A stretch of 64,000 bases of DNA from Thiothrix litoralis (GTDB taxonomy: Bacteria; Pseudomonadota; Gammaproteobacteria; Thiotrichales; Thiotrichaceae). The position numbers and the translations under genes were made by a program. Positions 1-10,811 of this stretch are shown here, in pieces. Below the pieces are notes generated by a model. That model saw only the letters and a list, made by a program, of their open reading frames with translations. It had not been told where the DNA came from and ran no database searches. The stretch covers positions 1,116,001 to 1,180,000 of the forward strand of contig NZ_CP072801.1 in the NCBI RefSeq assembly GCF_017901135.1, given 5' to 3'. Numbering within the stretch: the stretch's first letter is position 1; each line of letters starts with the position of its first letter.

Positions 1-725
1 TTTGGGATACCGGTAACTTTTCACCGTTAACCAAAAATAACCGCGTGACGGTTACTGATGCGCATGTGTGTTTCGTCGGTCACATTACCTATGAAGAATT
101 GGTGAAGCGCTTAGAACAAAGTGAATATGCTACGGCACTCGCCAGTCGTATTCTGTGGATCTGTGTGCGTCGTCCGAAAATTGTTGCTATCCCAGAAAGC
201 ATCCCAGTCGTCAAAATGCTGCATTACGCGGATGCCGTCGCTAAAGCGGTTCAGTTTTCCAGTGATGTTAACGAATTGTCGCTGTCACCCGAATCCCTGG
301 AATTGTGGAGCACCTTGGCGTTGTCGCTGGCGAAAGTGAATTCTCCGATGTCAGAGCGTTCACGTGTCCAAGTATTACGGCTTGCCTGTATTTTTGCCTT
401 GCTGGATTGTGAAGAGCAGGTTGCGCCGCAACATTTACAGGCGGCCACTCATATCTGGGATTATTGCCTCGGCAGCGTCGCCTACATCTTTGAAGGGGAG
501 CAGAACGAGGACGAAGGCAAGATCATGGCAGCATTGCGTAAACACGGTAAGTTGACCACCACCCAAATTAGGGTCAACGTTTTTCAACAGAATATCAAAT
601 CTGCTGCGATGAATACTTTGCTGAAGTCACTAGAAACACAAGGCAGAGTCAAGCGAACGGTAAAACAACGTTCTGACGGGCGTAGTGGCAAACCAGCTAC
701 CTTCTTTGAGCTAGTAAAAAACTAA
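1..725 (+). CDS. DUF3987-type replication/primase-helicase protein, C-terminal part
   Basis: Only the C-terminal ~240 residues are present; the frame is open from base 3 and the gene starts outside the window. The first visible residues (WDTGNFSPLTKNN, then TDAHVCFVGHIT) match the conserved W-D-x-G ... LT-K ... GHIT segment of DUF3987 proteins, which are primase/helicase-associated proteins of phages, plasmids and integrative elements. The last ~70 residues (from about EDEGKIMAALRKHG) look like a winged-helix domain ending in FELVKN. It lies 163 bp upstream of a tyrosine recombinase on the same strand, which fits a mobile-element replication gene near its integrase. The family call is inferred from motif memory; the exact biochemical role is not shown. 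Confidence 0.65.
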   Translation, partial: WDTGNFSPLTKNNRVTVTDAHVCFVGHITYEELVKRLEQSEYATALASRILWICVRRPKIVAIPESIPVVKMLHYADAVAKAVQFSSDVNELSLSPESLELWSTLALSLAKVNSPMSERSRVQVLRLACIFALLDCEEQVAPQHLQAATHIWDYCLGSVAYIFEGEQNEDEGKIMAALRKHGKLTTTQIRVNVFQQNIKSAAMNTLLKSLETQGRVKRTVKQRSDGRSGKPATFFELVKN

Positions 726-836
726 ATACGTAAAATACTTAATAAGTATTCAATATTAAATCTCACTAAGTAATTACTATGAAAGAGTATTTTTTCTAAA
801 TATGTTTTTACGTAGTAAGTTTTATTATCAATAGTA

Positions 837-870
837 ATAACTTCCGATAAGTGTTATTCTCGGAAGTTGT
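837..870. other. 34-bp loxP-shaped inverted-repeat site upstream of the recombinase
   Basis: Two 13-bp arms, ATAACTTCCGATA (837-849) and TCTCGGAAGTTGT (858-870), are inverted copies of each other at 11 of 13 positions and flank an 8-bp asymmetric spacer (AGTGTTAT). The 13-8-13 geometry is that of Cre/loxP, and the left arm differs from the loxP arm (ATAACTTCGTATA) at only two positions. A weaker outer pair, TTATCAA (825-831) and TTGATAA (872-878), brackets it. Its position 19 bp before the recombinase start suggests a crossover site, and it may double as an operator. Recombination function is inferred. Confidence 0.55.
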
Positions 871-888
871 CTTGATAAGGGGAAATTG

Positions 889-1830
889 ATGGATATTTCG
901 TCGATAGAACAAAAGATACCCTGTGTTAGTGAACAAGCTCATCACTTTGTTGTAGAAGCAACGAGTACAGCTACACGCAAGGCTTACCGTACTGATATAA
1001 AAATTTTTGCTGAATGGTGCGAGGCAAGAAGCCTTTCTATCATTCCTGCTAACGCAGTGACGGTTGCTGACTTTCTTGCTAGCCAAGCGAATGAAGGGGT
1101 TTCTCCTTCAACCCTGAATCGACGGGTTGCTGCTATTCGTTATGCTCATGAAGCGGCAGGATACTCAACACCGACATCTGATAAATTGGTCAGTGTTACT
1201 TTAAAGGGTATCCGTAGAAGTAGCGGGGTACGTGCTACCAAAAAATCAGCGGCAACTATAGATAAAATCTACCAAATGATCGCGCAATGTAATATTAAAA
1301 CCTTGCAAGGCAAACGTGACAAAGCGGTTTTGTTGTTAGGGTTTGCAGGAGCGTTTCGTCGCTCTGAATTAGTTGGCTTAACAGTGGCAGATTTAGAAGA
1401 AGTTTCTGATGGACTAAAAGTCTTAATAAGGAAATCTAAAACTGACCAAGAGAGAGAAGGCCATACGATTGCTATCTTGAATGGACGTTTAAATGTTGTA
1501 GGTGTACTACAAGACTACTTAACATCTGCTGGAATTAAGGAAGGCGCAATTTTTAGACCTATTACAAAAAACGGAAAAATTCGCAAACAAACTTTAAGTG
1601 ATCGTTCGGTTGCTGAGATTGTTAAGCGATATGCAATGGCAGCAGGTTTGAATCCTAATGAATTTAGTGGACATAGTTTACGTTCAGGATTCATTACTTC
1701 AGCGGCTGAGGCTGGCGCTAACCTATTCAAAATAATGGATATTTCTAGACATAAATCGGTACAAACGGTAAAAAGTTATGTACGTAATGCTGAATTATTT
1801 AAAAATCACGCAGGGAATAGTTTTCTGTAA
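889..1830 (+). CDS. Cre-like tyrosine recombinase/integrase
   Basis: A 313-residue tyrosine recombinase. An N-terminal core-binding (SAM-like) domain spans about residues 20-110 and the catalytic domain about 120-310. The catalytic set is visible: R157 (GAFRRSEL), K184 (KSKT), H262-x-x-R265 (GHSLR), H288 and nucleophile Y297. The spacing R265 to H288 (23) to Y297 (9) equals that of Cre R292-W315-Y324, and the segment SGHSLRSGF..AAEAG resembles Cre's SGHSARVGA..MARAG. ATG at 889 is preferred over TTG at 886 because AAGGGGA ends 5 bases before it. It sits between a mobile-element replication gene and aspS, so it probably mobilises or resolves that element. Substrate specificity is inferred. Confidence 0.85.
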   Translation: MDISSIEQKIPCVSEQAHHFVVEATSTATRKAYRTDIKIFAEWCEARSLSIIPANAVTVADFLASQANEGVSPSTLNRRVAAIRYAHEAAGYSTPTSDKLVSVTLKGIRRSSGVRATKKSAATIDKIYQMIAQCNIKTLQGKRDKAVLLLGFAGAFRRSELVGLTVADLEEVSDGLKVLIRKSKTDQEREGHTIAILNGRLNVVGVLQDYLTSAGIKEGAIFRPITKNGKIRKQTLSDRSVAEIVKRYAMAAGLNPNEFSGHSLRSGFITSAAEAGANLFKIMDISRHKSVQTVKSYVRNAELFKNHAGNSFL

Positions 1831-1831
1831 T

Positions 1832-1864
1832 AAAATCATCCTACTGATTCAGCAGGATGATTTT
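1832..1864. terminator. Bidirectional terminator between recombinase and aspS
   Basis: Perfect 11-bp arms AAAATCATCCT and AGGATGATTTT surround an 11-base loop. The T-run on one side and A-run on the other let it act in both directions between two convergent genes. Confidence 0.8.
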
Positions 1865-1877
1865 ATATCGCTAGATA

Positions 1878-3647
1878 TTACTTCTGTGGTAACTGTACCC
1901 GGATATTCAACTCACGTAATTGCTTGAGATTAACTTCTGCGGGTGCATCGGTTAATGGGCAAGCGGCTGTTTGGGTTTTCGGGAATGCCATCACATCACG
2001 GATAGATTGGGAGCCAGTCATCAACATGATCAAGCGATCCAGACCAAAGGCCAAGCCACCGTGAGGAGGGCAGCCGTATTTCAAGGCATTCAACAAGAAG
2101 CCGAATTTCTCATTGGCTTCTTCATCAGAAATACCCAGTAATTTGAATACAGACTTCTGCATTTCCATGCTATGAATACGTACTGAACCACCACCGACTT
2201 CGGTACCGTTCAATACCATGTCATACGCGATGGAAAGCGCTTGACTGGGGTTAGCCAGCAATTCTTCCGGTGTGCCTTTAGGTGCAGTGAAGGGGTGATG
2301 CAGTGCAACCCAACGGTTATCTTTGTCATCCCATTCAAACATTGGGAAATCAACAACCCATAAGGCTGCCCATTCACCTTCGACCAAGCCCCGGTCATGA
2401 CCCAACTTGACCCGTAATGCACCCAGTGCATCGTTAACCACGCGGGATTTGTCAGCCCCAAAGAAAATTAGGTCGCCGGTTTGTGCTCCGGTACGTTCCA
2501 TAATACCACTGACAGTTTCATCCGGCAGGAATTTCAGGATAGGGGATTGCAGACCATCACGCCCAGTAGCAGCATCATTGACCTTGATATAAGCCAAGCC
2601 TTTTGCACCATAACGCCCGACAAAGTTAGTGTAGTCGTCGATTTCTTTACGTGATAACTCAGCACCTTTAGGAAGGCGCATGGCAACGACGCGGCTGTCA
2701 GGGTCTTTGGCTGGTGCAGAGAATACCTTGAATTCAACGTTTTCCATCAGGTCGCTGATTTCGATAAACTCCAGCGGAATGCGCATGTCAGGCTTGTCAG
2801 AACCAAAACGGTGCATGGCTTCGGAATAGGGCATCCGTGGCAGCGGGTTAGGCAATTCTACCCCAAGGGTTTCCTTGAAAGTAGCCCGCATCATGTCTTC
2901 CATCATTCCCATGATGGCATTGTCATCCATAAAGGAAGTTTCAATATCCAACTGGGTGAATTCAGGCTGGCGGTCAGCCCGTAGGTCTTCGTCACGGAAG
3001 CAACGTGCAAACTGGTAGTAACGATCCATGCCGGACATCATCAGCAATTGCTTGAACAACTGTGGTGACTGGGGCAGGGCGAAGAATGACCCCGGATGAG
3101 TACGGCTAGGCACGAGATAATCGCGTGCACCTTCTGGTGTTGCCTTGGTCAGCATCGGGGTTTCGATGTCGAGGAAACCATTGTCTTCCAGGAAACGGCG
3201 CAAAAAGCCAGTGACTTTGGCTCGCATCTGCATCCGTTTTTGCATTTCAGGGCGGCGCAAGTCAATGTAGCGATACGTCAGGCGGGTTTCTTCGTTAACG
3301 TTGTCTTCGTCCAATTGGAAGGGTGGGGTTTCAGACGCATTTAAAACGTTTAATTCAAGACCGAGAATTTCAATTTGGCCACTACGCAGGTTGGCATTTT
3401 CTGTGCCAGCAGGGCGACGACGTACCTTACCCACCACTTGTAATACGTACTCATTACGCGACTTTTCAGCAGTGTTAAAAACATCCACACGGTCAGGGTC
3501 AAATACAACCTGTACCAGCCCTTCGCGGTCGCGCAAATCAATAAAAATAACCCCGCCGTGATCCCGACGACGGTTTACCCACCCACACAAAGTAACTTGC
3601 TGATCCAGCAGGGCTTCATCCACCTGCCCACAATAATGGCTACGCAT
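1878..3647 (-). CDS. aspS: Aspartyl-tRNA synthetase
   Basis: Charges tRNA-Asp with aspartate in the cytoplasm. At 589 residues it is the normal size of the bacterial-type class II enzyme. It begins with the OB-fold anticodon-binding domain ([22 protein letters not shown]). Class II motif 2 ([18 protein letters not shown]) and motif 3 (GLAFGLDRL) are clear, with the bacterial GAD insertion between them. AGGA lies 9 bases before the ATG. In many gammaproteobacteria fmdB lies directly upstream of aspS; here two outer-membrane protein genes sit between them. Whether it also charges tRNA-Asn cannot be read from the sequence alone. Confidence 0.97.
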   Translation of the reverse strand: MRSHYCGQVDEALLDQQVTLCGWVNRRRDHGGVIFIDLRDREGLVQVVFDPDRVDVFNTAEKSRNEYVLQVVGKVRRRPAGTENANLRSGQIEILGLELNVLNASETPPFQLDEDNVNEETRLTYRYIDLRRPEMQKRMQMRAKVTGFLRRFLEDNGFLDIETPMLTKATPEGARDYLVPSRTHPGSFFALPQSPQLFKQLLMMSGMDRYYQFARCFRDEDLRADRQPEFTQLDIETSFMDDNAIMGMMEDMMRATFKETLGVELPNPLPRMPYSEAMHRFGSDKPDMRIPLEFIEISDLMENVEFKVFSAPAKDPDSRVVAMRLPKGAELSRKEIDDYTNFVGRYGAKGLAYIKVNDAATGRDGLQSPILKFLPDETVSGIMERTGAQTGDLIFFGADKSRVVNDALGALRVKLGHDRGLVEGEWAALWVVDFPMFEWDDKDNRWVALHHPFTAPKGTPEELLANPSQALSIAYDMVLNGTEVGGGSVRIHSMEMQKSVFKLLGISDEEANEKFGFLLNALKYGCPPHGGLAFGLDRLIMLMTGSQSIRDVMAFPKTQTAACPLTDAPAEVNLKQLRELNIRVQLPQK

Positions 3648-3772
3648 TGCTTATTCCTGTTTGTTTCCATTCGTGCCCGAAAGAGTATTGGGTCGGGAAC
3701 GTTGCCTGTAAAGCCGGGAATGTTAAGCCCTGACAGCCTTATACGCAAGCTGGATAAAGGAATGCGTGTTGT

Positions 3773-4336
3773 TTACAGGGTAGAGAGTGTTGTACCAACG
3801 GAATAAATATTGGCTTCCAGATCACCGCTAACGTGTTCATATTCTCCACGCATTTGCCAATGGTCATTCAGCTTGTAACCTCCACCAACACCGAGCAATA
3901 TGTCTGTACCGCTCATGGCATCAACTCGAATGCCATCGGTATTACCGTCAGCTTGCCAAGCCATGATACCCGCTCGACCAGATAAGGATGTTTTGTCATT
4001 GATGGAGTAAGTTCCAATGCCAGACAAAGCCAAGCCAGAAGCATTAACGGATGATCTTTTCAAGGTAGAGGGATTAGTACCATCATTATTGAACAGATCG
4101 TAGTAACCGCCTTCCACCGCAAGGTGCTCATTGAATTTGTAGCCAGTCGCGAGTTTGTAGCCAGTGCTGTCACAAGCGACACCTTCATAGCTGCATTCTG
4201 CTTCAGACTTAAGCAGGCTGAAACCTGCGTAAAACTGACCGGGTTCAGTCATTGTTTCGTTAAATATATCTTCAGCCTGCACGGCAGAAGGAGCCATCAT
4301 CATGCCTAAGAGACAAAATAACAGAGTAGACTTCAT
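3773..4336 (-). CDS. Outer-membrane beta-barrel protein (paralogue A)
   Basis: About 187 residues with a signal peptide (MKSTLLFCLLGMMMAPSAVQA, cleaved before EDIF). The mature part is rich in short amphipathic strands alternating with Gly/Asn/Asp turns (GYKFNEHLAVEGGYYD, GGGYKLNDHWQMRGEYEH) and ends TTLSTL, typical of small 8-stranded OmpA/Opa-like barrels. Cysteines at CSYEGVACDS may form a disulfide loop. The ATG at 4336 is chosen because it begins the signal peptide and follows GAAGGAAA; a longer upstream frame would add an unlikely basic leader. It is a tandem paralogue of the next gene (shared endings SVGTTLSTL / SAGATFSTF). Function is unknown; structural porin or adhesin-like roles are possible. 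Confidence 0.75.
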   Translation of the reverse strand: MKSTLLFCLLGMMMAPSAVQAEDIFNETMTEPGQFYAGFSLLKSEAECSYEGVACDSTGYKLATGYKFNEHLAVEGGYYDLFNNDGTNPSTLKRSSVNASGLALSGIGTYSINDKTSLSGRAGIMAWQADGNTDGIRVDAMSGTDILLGVGGGYKLNDHWQMRGEYEHVSGDLEANIYSVGTTLSTL

Positions 4337-4353
4337 TGGGGGTTTCCTTCTTG

Positions 4354-4391
4354 AAAACCCCTTCCTTATCGCAAGGAGGGGCTGGGAGTTT
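4354..4391. repeat. Dispersed palindromic repeat (GC-rich), copy 1
   Basis: On the minus strand this reads AACTCCCAG followed by an imperfect palindrome CCCCTCCTT ... AAGGAAGGGG. It lies in the 5' leader region of outer-membrane gene A, and similar elements occur at 11624, 11906 and 23170. It could form an RNA hairpin between the two barrel genes. Confidence 0.55.
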
Positions 4392-4413
4392 AGTAACAAG
4401 GAAATGATAATAT

Positions 4414-5076
4414 TTAGAAAGTTGAAAATGTCGCACCAGCAGAATACAGGTTTGAATTTAAGCCGTCGAAATGCTCAACTTCACCACGTATACCCCAGTT
4501 GTCGTTGATTTTGTACTCGGCACCAGCACCCAGTGATATACCAACGCCATCAGTAGACGTTTCTTGAGTTACCGTGGCAGCGGTAGGGCCAACATTTTGA
4601 ATGGTTACCGCTGTCTTTTTGTCCCACATCATCATGCCTGCTTTACCAAACAAGTTAACTTCATCCGTTGCTGCAACACTGGCAACGCCTGATACGTTAA
4701 ACCCTGTTGCAGATGAAGACAAAGCGGTAGCGTTAGGGACTGCGTTCAAACCGGGGATAACAGGAATAGTACCGCTAGTGGTAGCATCGCCAAAATCAAT
4801 ATAAGAGCCTTCAACCGCCAGATTTGGCGTAACTTTGTAACCGCCAAATATTTTCCAACCACTTGGAGTAGGGCAGTCAACATTACCTAGTAACGCACCA
4901 CCTTGATCAACAACGGAGTTACAGGTGCTATCACTGGTTTGGCCAATACTAGCACCGCCATACATAGCACCAGAGCCAGCACTGTCATCGTCTGAACCAC
5001 CAAAAATTGAACCACCAGCGAACACAGAAGAAGCAGAAAAGGTAGCTAGGACTGCTACCAAAATAGATTTTTTCAT
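4414..5076 (-). CDS. Outer-membrane beta-barrel protein (paralogue B)
   Basis: 220 residues with a clear signal peptide (MKKSILVAVLATFSASSVFA, cleaved before GGSIF). The mature barrel has strand/turn patterns such as GWKIFGGYKVTPNLAVEGSYID and GAGAEYKINDNWGIRGEVEHFD, and ends ATFSTF with a terminal Phe, the usual outer-membrane assembly signal. Two cysteines (TCNSVV, NVDCPT) may pair. It is 77 bp upstream of paralogue A on the same strand, so the two may be co-transcribed, with a palindromic element between them. The family is an OmpA-N/opacity-type barrel; the specific role is not known. Confidence 0.75.
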   Translation of the reverse strand: MKKSILVAVLATFSASSVFAGGSIFGGSDDDSAGSGAMYGGASIGQTSDSTCNSVVDQGGALLGNVDCPTPSGWKIFGGYKVTPNLAVEGSYIDFGDATTSGTIPVIPGLNAVPNATALSSSATGFNVSGVASVAATDEVNLFGKAGMMMWDKKTAVTIQNVGPTAATVTQETSTDGVGISLGAGAEYKINDNWGIRGEVEHFDGLNSNLYSAGATFSTF

Positions 5077-5202
5077 AATGCTTATGACCTTTTATTGTTG
5101 TAATTAAGCAAGCTCGATCATTTTATTCTGGTCTGCGGGCAATACGCAATGAGTCCCCCGTTTTTTCCGATAAGTGGAAGAAAGCCAGCCCAAGCGCTCA
5201 GA

Positions 5203-5466
5203 TTAATCTGTTTTGCTGGCAGGACAAGCCCCTGTGCCGCAAGCGGAAGAGGGCGCATCATTACCCGCAAGATTTTTCTTGTTCCCGCTTTTGAAATCGG
5301 TTTCATACCAACCACCACCGCCTAAGCGAAACGCGGCAGCCGTTACTTTTTTCGTCAGCGCTGACGCATGACAGGATGGGCACTCGGTAAGAGGCGCATC
5401 CGACATTTTCTGTAATGCTTCCATCTCATGACCGCAAGCACTGCATTGATAAGCATAAATAGGCAT
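5203..5466 (-). CDS. FmdB-family zinc-ribbon protein
   Basis: 87 residues opening with MPIYAYQCSACGHEMEALQKMSD, then CPSCHA, the hallmark N-terminal Cys4 zinc ribbon of the FmdB family of putative regulatory proteins. A Gly-rich stretch (RLGGGGWYETDFK) follows, and the tail contains two more cysteines (SACGTGACPASKTD). FmdB is commonly encoded immediately upstream of aspS in gammaproteobacteria, which supports the call although two barrel genes intervene here. Its biochemical role is not established. Confidence 0.85.
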   Translation of the reverse strand: MPIYAYQCSACGHEMEALQKMSDAPLTECPSCHASALTKKVTAAAFRLGGGGWYETDFKSGNKKNLAGNDAPSSACGTGACPASKTD

Positions 5467-5590
5467 ATTTTCACTCTAGTCCGTGTATATTAGCAGGCCG
5501 TGATAATAGGGGTACGGTTGCCTGAATTCAATGAATCACGTTACATTCTCTCCTTTATCTATCGCTTGATGTGCAGAGGACTGACAAAAC

Positions 5591-6430
5591 ATGCGTAATG
5601 TGTTGATTACCGGGTGTTCCAGTGGCATTGGTTATTGTGTCGCGAAAGGGTTGCGTGAACGCGGCTATCAGGTTTATGCCTCTGCCCGCAAACAGGAAGA
5701 TGTGGAGAGGCTGGAAGGCGAGGGCTTCAAAACCCTACAATTGGATCTGGCTGACCCGGAAAGCGTTCAGGATGCGGTTTATGAATTGATGTTGCGTACC
5801 AACAGTGAGTTATACGCCGTTTTCCACAATGGCGCTTACGGTCAGGCAGGCGCTTTGGAAGACCTGTCACGCGAAGCATTGGAAAAGCAGTTTGCGACGA
5901 ACGTGTTTGGTTGGCATCAATTGACCACCATGCTGATGCCTATCTTTCGCCAACGTAACGAAGGGCGGATCATTTACAACAGTTCCTTGCTGGGTTATGT
6001 GGCCTTACCGTTTCGTGGGGCATACAATGCCAGCAAATATGCCATAGAAGGCATGGCAGACACCTTGCGGCTGGAACTGGCAGATACGGACATCAACGTC
6101 TGTCTGATCGAGCCTGGGCCAATTGAGAGCCGTTTTCGCGCCAATGCTTTGCAGTCCCTCAAGGAACAAGTCAGTATCGACCAAAGCGTGCATCGGCTAA
6201 AATACCAGGGCAATATCCAGCGTCTGGAAAAGGAAGGACCAGCAGCACCGTTTACCTTGCCACCAGAGGCAGTGCTGGCGAAAGTGATTCTCGCGCTGGA
6301 AAGCCACCATCCCAAGGCGCGTTACCCGGTGACCGTGCCAGCTCATCTGTTTTGGACGTTGCGGCGCATACTGCCGACCAAATGGTTGGATAAAGTCCTG
6401 TTACGCATATCAAACAAAGAAAATCAGTAG
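5591..6430 (+). CDS. SDR-family short-chain dehydrogenase
   Basis: 279 residues, classical SDR oxidoreductase. The Rossmann nucleotide-binding motif is TGCSSGIG (residues ~7-14), with NG replacing the usual NAG in HNGAYG. The active site is Ser in NSSLLGY and Tyr-x-x-x-Lys in YNASK. The C-terminal extension (VPAHLFWTLRRILPTKWLDKVLLR) is amphipathic and could touch the membrane, as in many retinol/fatty-acid-type SDRs. AGAGGA lies 10 bases before the ATG. It is followed after 8 bases by a small acidic protein gene, so the two are probably co-transcribed. The substrate is not predictable. Confidence 0.88.
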   Translation: MRNVLITGCSSGIGYCVAKGLRERGYQVYASARKQEDVERLEGEGFKTLQLDLADPESVQDAVYELMLRTNSELYAVFHNGAYGQAGALEDLSREALEKQFATNVFGWHQLTTMLMPIFRQRNEGRIIYNSSLLGYVALPFRGAYNASKYAIEGMADTLRLELADTDINVCLIEPGPIESRFRANALQSLKEQVSIDQSVHRLKYQGNIQRLEKEGPAAPFTLPPEAVLAKVILALESHHPKARYPVTVPAHLFWTLRRILPTKWLDKVLLRISNKENQ

Positions 6431-6438
6431 GTTGCAAT

Positions 6439-6861
6439 ATGAATGAAGTACTCGAATACCTGTTTTTTACCCAAGCCATCGCTGACAAGTTTATTGTGGC
6501 GTTACAAGAACACGACTTGCACTTTGAACGTGAAATTGAGCCTGTGCAGGGCGCTATTGTCCTCAAAATAGCGGAAGGGGTCGATGATGACCTGTGGGAT
6601 GAGCTGGACGACCTATACGATATGCTCAGTGACGAAGATCAGGCATTAGTAGAAGCAGGGATAGAGGATGACGACTCGAAGAGTACTGCTGGTATTTATC
6701 TGCAACTGGCAGACGGAAGCCAAACCATCGCGCAGGTAGATCCTGTCATCATGAGCCGGATATTGACGGTCATTACTACCGATGAATTGAATGCTTTCGT
6801 CGATACGATCGTTCGCAGTGTGGAAACACCAGACGATTCACCGATCTGTAAACGCCTTTAA
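6439..6861 (+). CDS. Conserved hypothetical acidic protein
   Basis: 140 residues, very acidic in the middle (EGVDDDLWDELDDLYDMLSDED) and without signal peptide or membrane segment. The N-terminal half (YLFFTQAIADKFIVALQEHDLHFEREIE) looks like an alpha/beta fold that might align with small regulatory domains; no catalytic motif is seen. It starts 8 bases after the SDR gene, suggesting one transcript. I do not recognise a named family. Confidence 0.6.
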   Translation: MNEVLEYLFFTQAIADKFIVALQEHDLHFEREIEPVQGAIVLKIAEGVDDDLWDELDDLYDMLSDEDQALVEAGIEDDDSKSTAGIYLQLADGSQTIAQVDPVIMSRILTVITTDELNAFVDTIVRSVETPDDSPICKRL

Positions 6862-6901
6862 CGACCAAGGTAGATGACGTTCAATGTCATCTACTCTTAC
6901 T

Positions 6902-6974
6902 CTATTACATAACTGCACTTCACTTATATTATGTCAAATTGACATAATATGTATTATGCGTAGTTATGTAATAG
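6902..6974. repeat. 73-bp nested double palindrome between convergent genes
   Basis: Two perfect inverted repeats share one centre at 6938: an outer 13-bp pair CTATTACATAACT (6902-6914) / AGTTATGTAATAG (6962-6974), and an inner 12-bp pair ATATTATGTCAA (6926-6937) / TTGACATAATAT (6939-6950). The 11-base segments between them are not complementary. It lies between two convergent genes; it may be a miniature mobile-element relic or a bidirectional terminator. Confidence 0.6.
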
Positions 6975-6990
6975 GTATCCCAGAAGTCCT

Positions 6991-7368
6991 TCAGTAAGCA
7001 GGATTGGCGGAAGGTTGTTTGAGGAGATCCCCCAACATTTCTTCAATAAATTGTTTGACACGGAAACGGTGCTCACCTGTAAATTGCAAACCGATACCGG
7101 GGCTGGTTCCACGCTGACCTACACCCGGTGCAATCCACACCACTCGCCCTGGAATCAGCAGTTTCTTGCCATCCTCAACTAAGCGCAAGTGCAGAATAAT
7201 ATCGTCGTGCAAGGTGAATTTGTCAGTAGTCGGTACAAACATGCCTCCGTCCTTAATAAACGGCATGTAACAAGCGTGCAATGCAGATTTTTCAGCAATA
7301 GCCATCGAGAGGCTGGCTGGACCGCTATCCTCCTTTCTCTTTTGCTGTATCTGCTGGGTATCGTCCAT
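6991..7368 (-). CDS. PilZ-domain protein (type IV pilus/c-di-GMP family)
   Basis: 125 residues with the PilZ fold visible from CYMPFIKDGGMFVPT through LHLRLVEDGKKLLIPGRVVWIAPG to GIGLQFTG. It matches the short PilZ protein usually encoded after holB in gammaproteobacteria, named for its need in type IV pilus biogenesis. An RxxxR c-di-GMP motif is not obvious, as in the PilZ founder, which does not bind c-di-GMP well. ATG at 7368 is preferred over GTG at 7374 because AGAGAG lies 5 bases before it. It is the last gene of the fabD...pilZ operon. Confidence 0.85.
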   Translation of the reverse strand: MDDTQQIQQKRKEDSGPASLSMAIAEKSALHACYMPFIKDGGMFVPTTDKFTLHDDIILHLRLVEDGKKLLIPGRVVWIAPGVGQRGTSPGIGLQFTGEHRFRVKQFIEEMLGDLLKQPSANPAY

Positions 7369-7385
7369 TAACACTCTCTAAATTA

Positions 7386-10001
<2,616 letters not shown>

Positions 10002-10005
<4 letters not shown>

Positions 10006-10811
10006 GGTAATAATAGTATTTCCGCCTGTAACTCCCTGACTAACAACGGAATGTTATATAAATTTCCGGAAAATTCGTGCACAGGCCACACACCAATCAG
10101 GGAATTGGTCATGAATATTGCTTGAGCCTGCTCGACATCCTTCAACGCCAAAGGTTGAATGTGGCATTCGATGGAGAATTTCTCAAGCGTTTGAGCAATA
10201 TATCGGCGCATTATTCCCGCAATACCGCATTGGCTAAGTTCAGGGGTCGCAACAGTACCATCAGTGCGGATAATAAACAGGTTACTCATTGTGCCTTCAA
10301 TGACATTGCCGTGATAATCGCGAACCAAACCTTCCTGAAATTCGCTGCCGAATTCAGCACGAGCCAGCACTTGTTCCAGCCGGTTAAGGTGTTTAAAACC
10401 TGCCAAGCGCGGCTGCTGGGCGAGACGGGTTTCACATAACGTCAGGCGAATGCCAGTAGCGGTGTAAGCGGCAGGGTATTCAGGCCAGGGAGTAACTTGC
10501 AGGATGCGGGTAGGCGGCAACAGGGTAGGCGGGTTGTAACCGCGCTGCCCCACCCCACGGGTAACAATCAGCTTGAGGATGGCGCGTTCCTCACCTTCAC
10601 AAGCGACACTGATTTCCTCACGAAAGGCATCCCAGTCCAGCGACGCTATGCCCAAAGCCGACAAACCTGTTTGCAAGCGTTCCAAGTGCCATTCCAGCAG
10701 TTGCGGCCTGCCCTGCCGCACACCGATGGTTTCCCACACACCATCGCCGTACAACAAGCCACGGTCGGTTACAGGCAGGTGATCAGTAACGCACCCATTA
10801 ACCTGTATCAT
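10002..10811 (-). CDS. pabC: Aminodeoxychorismate lyase
   Basis: 269 residues; PLP-dependent fold-type IV enzyme that releases p-aminobenzoate and pyruvate from aminodeoxychorismate in folate synthesis. The PLP lysine lies in LAGFKHLNRLEQVLAR; the N-terminal signature VTDRGLLYGDGVWET and the later VRDYHGNVIEGTMSNLF are classic. The ATG at 10811 (MIQVNG) overlaps the pabB stop by 14 bases, which couples both steps of pABA synthesis; a longer upstream frame has no family similarity. Confidence 0.93.
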
